A DNA stretch of 64,000 nucleotides from Stentor coeruleus (GCA_001970955.1 MPUH01000270.1:1-64000); one strand, 5' to 3'. Counted from the stretch's first letter, positions 39,767-50,304 are shown. The notes: generated by a model not told the origin, from the sequence alone. Translations and numbers: made by a program.

Positions 39767-40618
39767 TTTTTTAAAATAAGTAAGATTTCGGGCTTTTCGA
39801 TTGACAGTAGTGAAGAGTGTGGTTTGGTTGAGTTTAGGGAAATTAGAATTTTTTTGGGTTTTTGTTTGGAAAGATTGTGCTTTGAAGATCGGTAAGATAT
39901 AGGGAAGTTAAATGAATGTTTTAAAAGGATTTATTGATGTGGTGATAAGATTTATTTGGAGAAAAGGTTTGGATTTGTTTTGAAGATTTTGAAGAGTGGT
40001 TGTGAGTTTTTTGATAGTTTTTTATGTGGATTAGCTGAGATGTTAATTTTGTATGGGTTAAATATTTAATATGTTTTGGTAATATGGGTTTTTGATAGAG
40101 AAATATTTTTATTAATTAGTTATGCTTATAAAGAATTGCCTTGCTTAGAAAAAAATATTAGAGTTTAGTTTTTTTTTGATGTATTTTGATGGTGATGATT
40201 ATGCAATTATAATTTATATTCTCAAACTTCTCTATGGAAATAATTTCTTTTTAATTTTATACAACCACATATTATCTAAAATTAAAGCCATTAACAAAAA
40301 CTCTTACCAAGCTTAATAAAATTCATTTACTAAAAATAATTTTCTCGCTTTTACCCTTCATAACTCCCTAACAACAAAATCTTACCCTAAATCTAATCAC
40401 AACAAATTTATCTCTGTCTTAAACTTTTTATAAACCTAACCAGCAACCAAAAAAATTATATTTCTATCTTTCTTATCTCTTAAACCTTTAATCCCTAAAA
40501 AATATCATATCCTATTATTATCTAAATAAAATTATCACGAAAATATACTATAAAAGAAGAAAATTAACAATAGTAAAGCGATAATTCCTAACTAATACTA
40601 ATCTAAATCAAATAAACA
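39767..40618. other. Intergenic, strong strand-composition switch
   Basis: No gene seen. The plus strand is G/T-rich to about 40200 and then abruptly C/A-rich with almost no G for 400 bases. Confidence 0.55.
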
Positions 40619-41305
40619 TTAACTGATTACACAATTTCCACATCCAACTTTCCTTTCCTCCTCTTCAATCTTCATACCTTTTATCTCATGGCATTTATCA
40701 ATATAAAGCTTCAATTCATCATTTTCCTTCTCTTTTTCTTCTATCATAAGTTCTTTCGAATACAACATTTCATGCATAGTATTAATTTCAGATTTCAATG
40801 TTTGAAGTACTTCTTCATTAACTACTTCAATACAATCCTCTTTATAAAATTGTTCTTCATGAGACTTTGCATTTCTACTATGTAAACTTTGTCTTATACT
40901 CTTGATTTCTTGACAATTCTGACACGATTGGACAAATGCATTATAAGCTGCAGTTTTGGCTTCATCTAATTCATTTGAGAATTTTTTGATGGTATTATTT
41001 AAGGATTTATTTGATTCTAAGTAATTTGCCGAGATTTGTTTGTGGGCTTTTAACTCAGTTTTTATGTTATTTTCTAAGGCTTTAGTGATATCTTTGATTT
41101 TTTCAAGTTCTATTTCTAGAGAATTTTCAGCATTGGAAATTTCATTTGGTGTTTCATAGGGAGTTGGATTTTGAAAGGCACTGAAATTCGGTTTTGGAGG
41201 TGTTAGGGTGTTAGAATTTATTGATGTAATTTCTATATAAGCATTTTTTTCAGGATATTTTATAACCCCTGAATCTTCTTCTTGGATAACCTGCAGCTCG
41301 GACAT
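40619..41305 (-). CDS. Coiled-coil protein ending in a CaaX box (CVIS)
   Basis: 228 aa, not recognised. Residues about 60-125 and 150-215 are coiled coil. The C-terminus E-R-K-V-G-C-G-N-C-V-I-S ends in C-V-I-S, a classic farnesylation-type CaaX box (Ser at X), with a second Cys four residues upstream that could be palmitoylated. Predicted peripheral membrane protein. An acidic N-terminus (L-Q-V-I-Q-E-E-D-S-G) lacks a signal peptide. Confidence 0.7.
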   Translation of the reverse strand: MSELQVIQEEDSGVIKYPEKNAYIEITSINSNTLTPPKPNFSAFQNPTPYETPNEISNAENSLEIELEKIKDITKALENNIKTELKAHKQISANYLESNKSLNNTIKKFSNELDEAKTAAYNAFVQSCQNCQEIKSIRQSLHSRNAKSHEEQFYKEDCIEVVNEEVLQTLKSEINTMHEMLYSKELMIEEKEKENDELKLYIDKCHEIKGMKIEEEERKVGCGNCVIS

Positions 41306-41652
41306 TATTTCATATAATTTTTACCTTTGGGTTTTTGGGATAATATAAAGAAGGGAGATAAGTTTTTGAAATTAAGGTGTTATTTTTTTTTTGTGTTTAA
41401 AAGAAAAGCGTTTTAGATTTTAAGTTTTGGGTTAGGGTTGATTATGTGGAAATTTTGTTTTATGGTGATAGAAGTGGAAGACATTTTCTTTAATAGGATG
41501 ATAAATATTATTTTAATTGTTAATCGATATTAAGTTAAAATATAAATTTGGGTCTTTTTATATATATTGAAGAAATTATAGTAAGTTCAATTGGTATAAA
41601 ATTATAAAAGATTATATAAAGTCCAAGATAGCCCCCCCTATAATCAAATTTT
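41306..41652. other. Intergenic between divergent genes
   Basis: No gene. A run of seven C at 41632-41638 lies just upstream of the plus-strand start. Confidence 0.5.
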
Positions 41653-42183
41653 ATGGACATAAATCTACCTTTAAAGATACAGAAAAGAGCATCTGAAGAA
41701 CTTTTCATATTCAAAAAATTAGATTACAATAAAACACTACGACAATATATCTGTTGTTTATCTGCAAGAGGGTACCCAAAGCCTCTTTATATTCCCTTAG
41801 ACAACCTTCCAGAAGATGCAAAACAAAAAATAAGAGATTTTTCTAAAAACAAAAACACTTCTCTGAGTAATCCTAAAATATTATCAAACACTCTAAAGCA
41901 AGAAAAAATCAAAAAATCGAAAAAAGATAAAAAAAGTAAAAAATCAAACTTAGATTCTTTTCTTAGAAGAATATGCGAAGTTTATAAAAAGGGAAACTAT
42001 TTGAATGATAGGCCTATAAAAATTATTGGGGTTGATGGAATAGATTCTCTCGTATTTTCTATTTTATTTAACTGCAATAAAGAGATGAAAAACGTTGAAG
42101 CAATACCTTATTCTGTTGTAATAGAAAAATATCCTGATCTGCTTATTGATTTTTTATTAAAGTCTACAATAGTAATGTCTTAG
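41653..42183 (+). CDS. Unknown protein, 176 aa
   Basis: Not recognised. Residues 1-60 look globular (L-R-Q-Y-I-C-C-L-S-A-R-G-Y-P-K-P-L-Y-I-P), residues about 75-100 are a Lys/Ser linker, and residues 100-176 look globular again with I-K-I-I-G-V-D-G-I-D-S-L-V-F. No membrane segment. Ends M-S then TAG. Confidence 0.55.
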   Translation: MDINLPLKIQKRASEELFIFKKLDYNKTLRQYICCLSARGYPKPLYIPLDNLPEDAKQKIRDFSKNKNTSLSNPKILSNTLKQEKIKKSKKDKKSKKSNLDSFLRRICEVYKKGNYLNDRPIKIIGVDGIDSLVFSILFNCNKEMKNVEAIPYSVVIEKYPDLLIDFLLKSTIVMS

Positions 42184-43746
42184 ATATAAGTCTCTATATA
42201 CAATAATTATCTGAAATCACATCTATTATAATTTTCCTATTAAGAATTATATCATAAAATTAACGACAATAAGCTATTTTCATGCCTTTAAAAATAATAA
42301 AATCTCAAACATATAATTTACCTAAACTATAAAATTAATAAGGTCTCATATAATAAAAGCAGTTACTTATGATATAAAATATAAGTTTTACCTACCCTAG
42401 AATTTAGCCTCTCTGTATAATATAATAAATTTGTAAATTTCAAAATAATTTTTTTTCATAGCAAAATACTATAGGAGGAAGAACCTATTTTTCCCTAACA
42501 AGTATAAATTTTTTTAAGATCTTTCAAATTTTTAATAAAACTTATTTTAATTCTATTGACTTTAAACCAAAATCTTCCTCTCCATGCAAAACTCACTACC
42601 AAAATTTATTTACTCTTTCTTAAAAGTACTATATACCCACAACAAAACTAATAATTCCTTTTAATATCATTTATGTTATATCAATTAATAGTACTATATA
42701 ACTAAAATCATACTAATAATTCCCCTTAATATAATTAACTTTATATCAATTAATATCTGATTTGTTTAAAATAGTTAAACACTTTTCCATTAACCATAAA
42801 TTACAAAAATATAAAAACTTACAATTTATATATTAGTCAAATTGTCATACTATATTTCATAACAAACTCTAAATTATTTCACAAAATCATAACTCAAGCT
42901 TTTTTAAATTACCAAAAATAATAAATTTTCACACAAATACTTTCGACTTCCATATTCAATATATATTTCTTATAATTTTTAGATGAAATTTCCACAAGAC
43001 TAAGCTAATCTATTTCCCTTATTTATCAAGTTTCTTTTATGTCCTGCATTGTAAAAACAAAAAAACTTGGCTTACAAAACATACAACAAATGAGCTAATG
43101 ATTCCTCAATTACCTTATCAAATCGCTCAGAAACAAAAATTGTCCTAAAACTTAAACAAGCATTCAAAGTTCATAATTTCATTAACATCACAAATTATTT
43201 CTGATGACTTTTTTTGTTTGAATAAAATATTTACCAAAGAAGCAATGAAGATTTAATGCATTAAAAAATTTTCAAGATGATCACTACAGCCTTTATAAAG
43301 TGATAAAAAAAAGATTTTCAAAAGCAAGGAATATAGAATTTAAAATGTAAGAATGACATAAAAAAACTTAGGAAATCATTTGGAAAAATTAGAAATTGGA
43401 TTGTCAGGAATTAAGGTCGAAATGGCATACCGATTATAGACTGAAAAATAAAAGTACTGAAATGATATGAAATTTTAACTATTAAAGTCTTTGGTTATGG
43501 TTAAAAACAATTAAAAAAAATTAAGATTGATAAGAATTGAATTGGATGATCAGGTTAATGAAAACAAGTGTGGTAAAGAGAAAAATGAGTCTTGTTAACA
43601 AGAAAAATAATCGAAAATTGTAGTAAATACATGATATTAGAAATACGATTTGTAGAAATGGATGCAAAACAAAGAGAAAAATATCGAATAACTAAATTTG
43701 TGATATAAGAAATGATATAACTCGAATTTTGCAACTGAAAACTAAT
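42184..43746. other. Long intergenic stretch, possibly with decayed coding DNA
   Basis: No intact gene. Between about 43040 and 43200 short plus-strand frames have protein-like composition (M-S-C-I-V-K-T-K-K-L-G-L-Q-N-I-Q-Q-M, and in another frame V-L-K-L-K-Q-A-F-K-V-H-N-F-I-N) but are cut by stops. They may be a decayed gene; the case is weak. A short repeat, ACTAATAATTCC, occurs near 42645 and 42712 in this stretch. Confidence 0.4.
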
Positions 43747-44216
43747 TTATAACTTTTTAAGATTAAATTGACCGGAGCAACTTTTAAACCAGTAATGAAA
43801 GATGCTTCTATTTTTCACCACTCTAATTGACCTCTCTCGCATGATTTTTTTCTTCTTGACCGATGCCACCTTATAATAATAGTGGTTCTGAATTTTTTTT
43901 TTTGCATTAAGAAAATCTCCTGGTTTAACATCGAATTCAGCCATAACTAAATCCCAGTCTATAACATCATCTTTAAATTTTTCAACTCTTTCAATAATCA
44001 ACCTTGAAAGGCTTTTTGATATGTTCTNATAACTAAATCCCAGTCTATAACATCATCTTTAAATTTTTCAACTCTTTCAATAATCAACCTTGAAAGGCTT
44101 TTTGATATGTTCTTTGTGAAATTAACACTTAATTTATCTTGAGCAAGGTAGCGCTCAAAATTTTCTTCTAATTTTTTTTCAGTCTTGTGGTTGATTTTAA
44201 TTTTTTCCTTCTGCAT
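43747..44216 (-). CDS. Small basic protein, frame broken by an assembly duplication
   Basis: The N at 44028 separates two 85-bp copies. The copy plus N is 86 nt, which shifts the frame. Taking one copy leaves 384 nt, a 127-aa protein. Residues about 12-85 look helical (F-E-R-Y-L-A-Q-D-K-L and I-E-R-V-E-K-F-K-D-D-V-I-D-W-D-L-V), and the tail is very basic. Not recognised. As deposited it would be miscalled as two overlapping fragments. Confidence 0.55.
43943..44113. repeat. 85-bp direct copies flanking a single N inside a gene
   Basis: 43943-44027 and 44029-44113 are copies across the N at 44028. Their presence breaks the reading frame of the small gene around them. Confidence 0.9.
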
Positions 44217-44912
44217 ACAATAATATATTTATCACCAAGAATTGCCCTGATGCTCATATGGTTAACTTGTGATACAAACTCTTTAAAGTGCGATTCAAGT
44301 TTTTAATTATATGCTCAGATATACTAAAATATTCATAAAACGCTAATCATACCTATTAAAATACAGGTTTTGGACTTTGGACTTAATTTACATAATTTGC
44401 CCTAATCGTCCTCTGGATTAAAGACTTAGCAAATAGTAAAAGTGCATTGTTGGCATGTTTTATGATGTTTGGTCTAATAAAATAACTGAGGGACTTAGAG
44501 AAAAAAGAGAATTTTTTATAAGAATTGGGAAATTTTATAAAAAGTTTCAAGCTAAAAAAGTGAAAACTTCATGTATTTAAACGAAGATGCAAGAAATTTA
44601 AGATTTATTTTAAATAATTTTGATTGAAACGAGGAATTCTTGTAAGGCTTAATTGAAATTTATTTAGATCAAGTAATTTTTTATCCTAATTTTTAGGAAT
44701 AATATGATGTAGAAGCTCAACTGTTTGATGAGATTAATGATTTTTGATATATTTTATGTATTGGTAAATGTTTTTTTATAGTTTTAAAGGTAGCAGGTGT
44801 TATAAATTCTTCAATATTATTAAACCATTACTATACAATCCTATTAAAAATCTAGATATACAAAATCTCAAAAATCTCTCATTAAAACTAAAACTATCAA
44901 TCTAAGCTGTAA
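44217..44912. other. Intergenic
   Basis: AT-rich. No gene or repeat recognised. A composition switch to C/A-rich occurs near 44810. Confidence 0.5.
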
Positions 44913-45854
44913 TTAAATAACTAAGCTGCTCTGCTTTTTAGTATAAAATTCCAGCAAATCATGCCCTTTTAATATGCTCACACTGGCATCTCTCCTAATG
45001 TAAGTCTCGTTTTTATGAGTAAAATAAACAGAATCTTTTTTCCCTTTATTAACTCTGAATTCAATAACATACAAGTCATTAATATCCTTGAAATTCTTAT
45101 CTTTAACTTGTTTAAAAGTTATTTGATAGTCTTCATGAGTTATTTGAGGGTTAAACTTTTGGAATATATTATCAAGAGCTAGACTGAATTGATCCCGGTC
45201 TTTACGTGAAAGTGAAATCCCTTCTACAACTCCATTATCTTTAATTCCATAAAATAGTATTCCTCCTTCTGTATTCAAAAATGCTGATACATAAGGTGCG
45301 ATAATATCCGCAGCATTTTGTATTCTAAACATATTCTTGCATGATTTAAACTCCGTCTTTCTATCCTCATACTTCTTAAGCTCTTCCTTCAACACATAAT
45401 ACGTCCTTTCCGAAGGAATCCTCGCTAATTCTGGTCTTCTCTCATTAATCTCAATAGGTTTAACCTCATTCTCTGATTCAAACCCTGCATTTTCCTTATT
45501 ATTCTCCCTTTGCATATAATATTGGATTTTTTCTTCAGGGGAGTGATAAAAAGGACAAATCATCAGATTACTACAATCAAGATTAGCTTTTCTATATGTG
45601 CACTCAAGAGTTTTAAAATTCTGTGGGTGGTAAAAAAACTCCACATAATTCTTGCAGAACTTACAATTCTGATCTGAACAAAAGTCATTAATCACAGCTT
45701 CCAAACATAAAATTCCTTCGTAGCCAAAATTTGGAGGCCTTCTTCTATCTGTTTCATCGTGGTAATAATTACAAGTACTCCTTTGTGGGCAACTTCCTAT
45801 TCTTTGCATGTTATTACACTGCTTGGTCTTATAAACTCTTGTTAAGTTTTCCAT
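44913..45854 (-). CDS. CCCH zinc-finger protein fused to a Schlafen/AlbA_2 domain
   Basis: 313 aa. Two perfect C-x8-C-x5-C-x3-H zinc fingers: Cys13/22/28/His32 and Cys85/94/100/His104. Between them lies a Cys-rich segment (C59, C64, C67, H76). The first finger context Y-K-T-K-Q-C and D-R-R-R-P-P resembles Unkempt and plant RNA-binding CCCH proteins. Residues about 155-305 form a Schlafen AlbA_2 domain: T-E-F-K (167-170), Y-V-S-A-F-L-N-T-E-G-G-I-L-F-Y-G-I-K-D-N-G (188-208), and Y-I-R-R-D-A-S. Schlafen-type domains bind or cut RNA. RNA-targeting regulator; cytosolic. Confidence 0.85.
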   Translation of the reverse strand: MENLTRVYKTKQCNNMQRIGSCPQRSTCNYYHDETDRRRPPNFGYEGILCLEAVINDFCSDQNCKFCKNYVEFFYHPQNFKTLECTYRKANLDCSNLMICPFYHSPEEKIQYYMQRENNKENAGFESENEVKPIEINERRPELARIPSERTYYVLKEELKKYEDRKTEFKSCKNMFRIQNAADIIAPYVSAFLNTEGGILFYGIKDNGVVEGISLSRKDRDQFSLALDNIFQKFNPQITHEDYQITFKQVKDKNFKDINDLYVIEFRVNKGKKDSVYFTHKNETYIRRDASVSILKGHDLLEFYTKKQSSLVI

Positions 45855-46522
45855 AATATTACATATTTTTAGCCAGAAAATACATTTTCTTCTGTTAAAT
45901 AAAAGAAGGTATATACAGATTTATCATTGGGGCTGTTTTGAAATGGATTTAGTTTATTGTTTATTAAAGAGAATGTTTGAATTTATGAAGTTGCTAATAT
46001 TGGCTTTATAATGAACATATTGTGTTTTTTTTTTTAAGGATTGAATGAGATTTGTGAGGTTTTGAAATTTATGATGTTGGAGTTTTATTTATAGGCTCAA
46101 AGCAATGATAAAAGAAAAGATAATAAGGTTATATGGGGAATGATATTGAAATAACAATTAGGGTTTGTGAATATGCAGGAAAAGGACCTTTTTTTAGATA
46201 ATACACTTAAGAAAAAGGAGGCAAGAAGTTGGGGATGAGTTTTTATTGTGAGGAATACGGACTAAGGACTAAGGCTAAGGTTGCATGATTAAAGTGTCAT
46301 GCATCAATTAATATGCTTAAGTTAGGAAATTTTAAATAAATTTGTTACATGAAAAATAAAGCTTTTTGACCTATAATTTTTGTACATTTACAACTAATAT
46401 CTATATTCAAACATAAAACTCTAAATAAAATCAGCACATTATCTAAAATCTTTCCTCAAAAGCACTTCAACCTTCAAAACCATCTACAAATCTTTCCATA
46501 TATTATTATAATAAAAAATCCT
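45855..46522. other. Intergenic
   Basis: No gene. A short direct repeat of GGACTAA/GGCTAA lies at about 46259-46279. Confidence 0.5.
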
Positions 46523-47596
46523 TTAAATCTCCGACGGGGCAACTGAAATAAAACTAGTTGGCATCTCAATAATACTACTAATAACCGAACAATTTGTCAC
46601 AGAAACTTTACTTTCAGCCATAATATCCCTTAACACATATTCCAAATTCGAATCTTCAGAATCATGCCTTTCTTTTTGTTGAGGTCTAGGCTCAATCTTA
46701 AACCTTGTTTCAACATCTTGTTTTTTCGCATTAATTCCTGCTTTATTTAGTTTATTTTCATAATACCTGACTAAATTATCATCTTCAAGTAAAAGTAATA
46801 TTTCTTCATACATGTAGCTTACGTCAATATTTACAGTTTCTATAAGGAAACTTATACAATCAAAATATGTGTAGGACTTTTTAGCTTTTAGACCTGATGC
46901 ACATATGACAAGGACATTTTCTCCGAAGTAATTTACTTTAGTAAAATCGCAGTGGCATACTTTGTAAAGAGCTTTTACTAGGGTGTAATGACCATTTCTA
47001 CAAGCAATCATTGCACAGGTCTCACCTCTTTTTTCACAGGGTTTCTCTAGATCAAAACAGATTGGAAGCACATTTTTCTTTTCAAAGTACTTATGTAAAG
47101 CTAAAACAACAGCTAAATGACCTTTTTCGCAAGCTTTTTGTATAGCTGTATAGGTTTTATGAGTATTTTTTTTGTCCTCAGTTTCAAAAACCAATGTATC
47201 TGACATCTCAATTTCCCCTTGCTGAGTATTTTCTATATACATCGGTAATAAATACTGAATCAAATCTAAATACCCTTTATCGCATAAATAATACATTGGG
47301 TCGATTTTTAGTTTCTCCATCTTCTTATTGAAAACATCGTAATTTGCCCCTTTTTCCTTTAAAAACGCAAACACTTTCAGGCTTCCTGTTAAAAAAGCAT
47401 AAGTCAATGGATTAACCTTATCCTTTCCAACTTCAATTATCTCAGAATCTAAGACCAGACCGTATATTGTTAATTCTCCAAGTATCATTGTAAGCTTTTC
47501 AATATTGTTTAGGTTTATATATTGAGTTAATTCTTTGCCTATGAACTCCTTTTTATTTACCATCATTGGCCTTGAGCAACAAGAGCTCTGTCCCAT
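46523..47596 (-). CDS. Ankyrin-like repeat protein with possible N-terminal lipid anchor
   Basis: 357 aa. Residues about 60-270 contain degenerate ankyrin repeats (N-P-L-T-Y-A-F-L-T-G-S-L-K-V-F-A-F-L-K-E-K-G-A-N, T-A-I-Q-K-A-C-E-K-G-H-L-A-V-V-L-A-L, T-C-A-M-I-A-C-R-N-G-H-Y-T-L-V-K-A-L). The start M-G-Q-S-S-C-C-S-R has Gly2 and Cys6/Cys7, compatible with myristoylation plus palmitoylation. The tail (280-357) is disordered. Its start lies 16 bp after the stop of the calmodulin-like gene, with TTATAAA inside that gap. Confidence 0.7.
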   Translation of the reverse strand: MGQSSCCSRPMMVNKKEFIGKELTQYINLNNIEKLTMILGELTIYGLVLDSEIIEVGKDKVNPLTYAFLTGSLKVFAFLKEKGANYDVFNKKMEKLKIDPMYYLCDKGYLDLIQYLLPMYIENTQQGEIEMSDTLVFETEDKKNTHKTYTAIQKACEKGHLAVVLALHKYFEKKNVLPICFDLEKPCEKRGETCAMIACRNGHYTLVKALYKVCHCDFTKVNYFGENVLVICASGLKAKKSYTYFDCISFLIETVNIDVSYMYEEILLLLEDDNLVRYYENKLNKAGINAKKQDVETRFKIEPRPQQKERHDSEDSNLEYVLRDIMAESKVSVTNCSVISSIIEMPTSFISVAPSEI

Positions 47597-47612
47597 TTTA
47601 TAATGTAATTAG

Positions 47613-48068
47613 TTAAATTACTTTTTCTAAAAGCATCTCAGAAAACTCGTTGTAGTCTATATATCCATTCATATCCTTATCAGCTTCAGATATAATAAAA
47701 TCAACTTCCTCATTTGTCAAAGGTTCACCCATCGTCGTCATAACCCTCTTAAACTCAGACGGGTCAATTTTTCCATCACCATTCCTATCAAACATAGCAA
47801 AATACCTACAAACATCTTCCTTTGTAATGCTCTCTCTGATTTTTTCCGCATACAACTTTAAAAAGTCTTCAAATTCAATACGTCCCGTGCCTGTATGATC
47901 AGCTTTCTTAACCATAGCTTCCAAATCTCCTTGTGAAGGGTTTAAATTCAGCGACCTCAATACTTTACCAAGTTCTTTTGATGATATAGTTCGATCTTTA
48001 TTTATATCAAAAATATCAAAAAGCCTTTTACATTGATCAATTTGTTCAGGAGTGAGTTTATCAGCCAT
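47613..48068 (-). CDS. Calmodulin-like EF-hand protein
   Basis: 151 aa from the chosen start; the frame extends 7 codons upstream to 48089. Met at 48068 is preferred because M-A-D-K-L-T-P-E-Q-I mirrors the calmodulin N-terminus and TTATAATAA lies just before it. Four EF-hand loops: D-I-N-K-D-R-T-I-S-S-K-E, D-H-T-G-T-G-R-I-E-F-E-D, D-R-N-G-D-G-K-I-D-P-S-E and D-K-D-M-N-G-Y-I-D-Y-N-E. The first loop lacks the usual Gly at position 6 (Arg instead), so calcium binding there may be weak. It is more diverged than true calmodulin. Confidence 0.85.
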   Translation of the reverse strand: MADKLTPEQIDQCKRLFDIFDINKDRTISSKELGKVLRSLNLNPSQGDLEAMVKKADHTGTGRIEFEDFLKLYAEKIRESITKEDVCRYFAMFDRNGDGKIDPSEFKRVMTTMGEPLTNEEVDFIISEADKDMNGYIDYNEFSEMLLEKVI

Positions 48069-48129
48069 GTTGCTTTTATTATAAGCCATCTTCCATTAGA
48101 AAAATTTAATTTTTGAATTTTTTTTTTAA

Positions 48130-49485
48130 CTAGTTTAAACTGGCTTCATCATATAAAGAATGAAGATCATCAAAGAAAGATTTTAAGAAACTGTAGTAAT
48201 AAAAAGCATCATCTGTACCCATTAATTCACGACAACTATGCATAGAAAATTGAGGAGCACCAATATCAACTATGCGAATACCTGTTTGTGCAGCAAGCAT
48301 TGGACCTATTGTTGATCCACAAGGTGAGTCATTTTTTACTATGAATTCTTGTAAAGGGATACTGTTACGATTAGCTAATAATCGGGCTAAGGTGCAACCA
48401 ACAAAATCTGTTGCGTAGTTTTGATTTGCGTTGATTTTTAAGACAACACCAGAATGCATTTTTGGCGAATGCTGGGGATGATGCTTTTCTGAATAATTAG
48501 GGTGCAGGGCATGGGCCATGTCTGCGGAAAACCCGAAACTCTTACGGAATATCATGTCGGAGAAATCCCCGCTTGATGTTGGGCAAAGGACTTTGAGTAG
48601 TCTGTTCATGAGATTTGATGCTATTATTGAGTCAGCACCGGTTATACTCACACTACCAACTTCTTCATGGTCAAAAGCAGCCCACATTTTAATATCTTTC
48701 CCTGTAGTTGGAGTTTCTACAATAGCCTGTAATGCACAATAGCAACTCATCTGATTGTCAATCCTAGCTGAAGATATAAACTCTTGATAAAGCCCAGTAA
48801 GGCATGCAGGTTTTGTATCAACAACATGTAGTTCAAGGTCGCTAATATTCTCAATATCCACATTTAATTCTTGGGCAATAAGATCCAAAAGCCCATGGGC
48901 ATGTTTTTTATGGCTTTCAGGATGTGATTTACTTTCTAACAAAAGCGAGCATAATAAAGGTTTTAAATGCGATTCTTTATTATATTCAAATTTCTCTCTA
49001 TTAGTCGATAAATGTATAGCCAATTCTGGTAAGACAATAATAGGTCTTTTAATATGAATAAGCCTAGTTTCAATTCTTTCACCAATAGTCAAAACAACCC
49101 TTCCAGCTAAAGTAAGATCCCTGTCAAACCATGAATTCCATAAACCCCCTCCATACAGCATAACATTGAGTTTTAGAAAACCATTTGATGATATTTTTGA
49201 ATGAGGGGCTAATTTTGGACATGGAGAGTCGGTATGGGTTCCTAGTATTCTAAAAGCACCAGTTTCAGCAGTAAAGTCTTCACCTACGACAAAAACAAAA
49301 ATACTTGACCCATTTCTTGTTATGAAATATTTCCCTGATGGCTTGGCTACCCATGGTTCATGTTCAAGAAGCTCTTCAAAACCGTTTTCTTTTAGTAATT
49401 TTTTTGAGTAATTGACAGCATGGAATGGGGTTACTGCTTCGTTTATGTACTCTACAAACCCTTGTGCTACTGCTTTTCCTTGCAT
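48130..49485 (-). CDS. DNPEP: Aspartyl aminopeptidase (M18 family)
   Basis: 451 aa, the usual M18 length. It releases N-terminal Asp/Glu from peptides and acts as a large tetrahedral cytosolic complex using two metal ions. Motifs: G-T-H-T-D-S-P (His84, Asp86), R-I-D-N-Q (Asp243), F-D-H-E-E-V-G (Glu274/275), D-M-A-H-A-L-H-P-N-Y (Asp322) and a final F-S-M-H-S-C-R-E His. All metal and catalytic residues appear present. No signal peptide. It is first of three closely packed genes on this strand. Confidence 0.92.
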   Translation of the reverse strand: MQGKAVAQGFVEYINEAVTPFHAVNYSKKLLKENGFEELLEHEPWVAKPSGKYFITRNGSSIFVFVVGEDFTAETGAFRILGTHTDSPCPKLAPHSKISSNGFLKLNVMLYGGGLWNSWFDRDLTLAGRVVLTIGERIETRLIHIKRPIIVLPELAIHLSTNREKFEYNKESHLKPLLCSLLLESKSHPESHKKHAHGLLDLIAQELNVDIENISDLELHVVDTKPACLTGLYQEFISSARIDNQMSCYCALQAIVETPTTGKDIKMWAAFDHEEVGSVSITGADSIIASNLMNRLLKVLCPTSSGDFSDMIFRKSFGFSADMAHALHPNYSEKHHPQHSPKMHSGVVLKINANQNYATDFVGCTLARLLANRNSIPLQEFIVKNDSPCGSTIGPMLAAQTGIRIVDIGAPQFSMHSCRELMGTDDAFYYYSFLKSFFDDLHSLYDEASLN

Positions 49486-50304
49486 TTTATTATGTGAACA
49501 ATAATAAATATGCTAAGATAAGAGAAATATAAGCTTTTAGGGTAGGTGTATATGGGTTTAATATGAAATTTAAAGGCTTTGTAAGGATTTTTGTAGTTTT
49601 TTTTTTTTGAGGAGATATGTGAAAATTAGGTTTGTATGTTTTAAGTTTATGGGGTTTAATTTTTTCAGATTCAAAGACCTTTTTTTCGATTATGCATGCA
49701 CTTTGATTATAAATAAATAGTTTTTTGTGTGATTTAGAATTTTTTAGTTGTATAGTTTTTTACTGTATTATTATATAGGTTTTTATGATATAAAGATATA
49801 AAAGCTCCATTGTAGCTTTATGGTAAAGACAGATTTAGGTATGTTTTTAATAAAAAAAATATAGGATATATCTGAAAATTCAAATCATCTTATCAAATAG
49901 ATTTTTATGATTTAAAAGTAATTAAAGCTTTATTTTAGACTTATAGTAAAGAAAAAGTTTAAAACCAGCTTTGAAAAAAGTTTTTTGAAAATTAAGCTCA
50001 TTACCATAAACTTACTTAGCACAATAAGTGCATTTTTTTATGTTATTTGCTTTCATTTTTGTTTTTGTTTTAAGACAATCATACTCCTTACAAACTATTA
50101 TAAAATTACCACAATCAGTATATAAAACCAACCAATTCAAATAAATTCACATTTTTTATGCACTGGGGCAAATATTTCCCCCTATAATTTCACAACAATT
50201 ACAATATGAAAATCATAATTTTTGTATCGAATTTAATTTCTGGGACAATATTTAAAAGTGCAAGAAGTTTAAGGCTTAAGAAGTATGGGTTTTTTGTATA
50301 ATAA
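49486..50304. other. Intergenic between divergent genes
   Basis: No gene. Two loosely similar segments begin at about 49776 and 49898 (TAGGTTTTTATGATA against TAGATTTTTATGATT, each followed by an AAAGCT and a TAGTAAAGA-like string). Composition switches to A/C-rich near 50000. Confidence 0.5.

Noticed and set aside
43036-43190. Short protein-like plus-strand frames
   Set aside because: Each is cut by stops and no 15-16 nt GT-AG intron joins them. Noted only as possible decayed coding DNA.
49776-49950. Two loosely similar AT-rich segments
   Set aside because: The similarity is low and mostly A/T runs, so it is not called a repeat.
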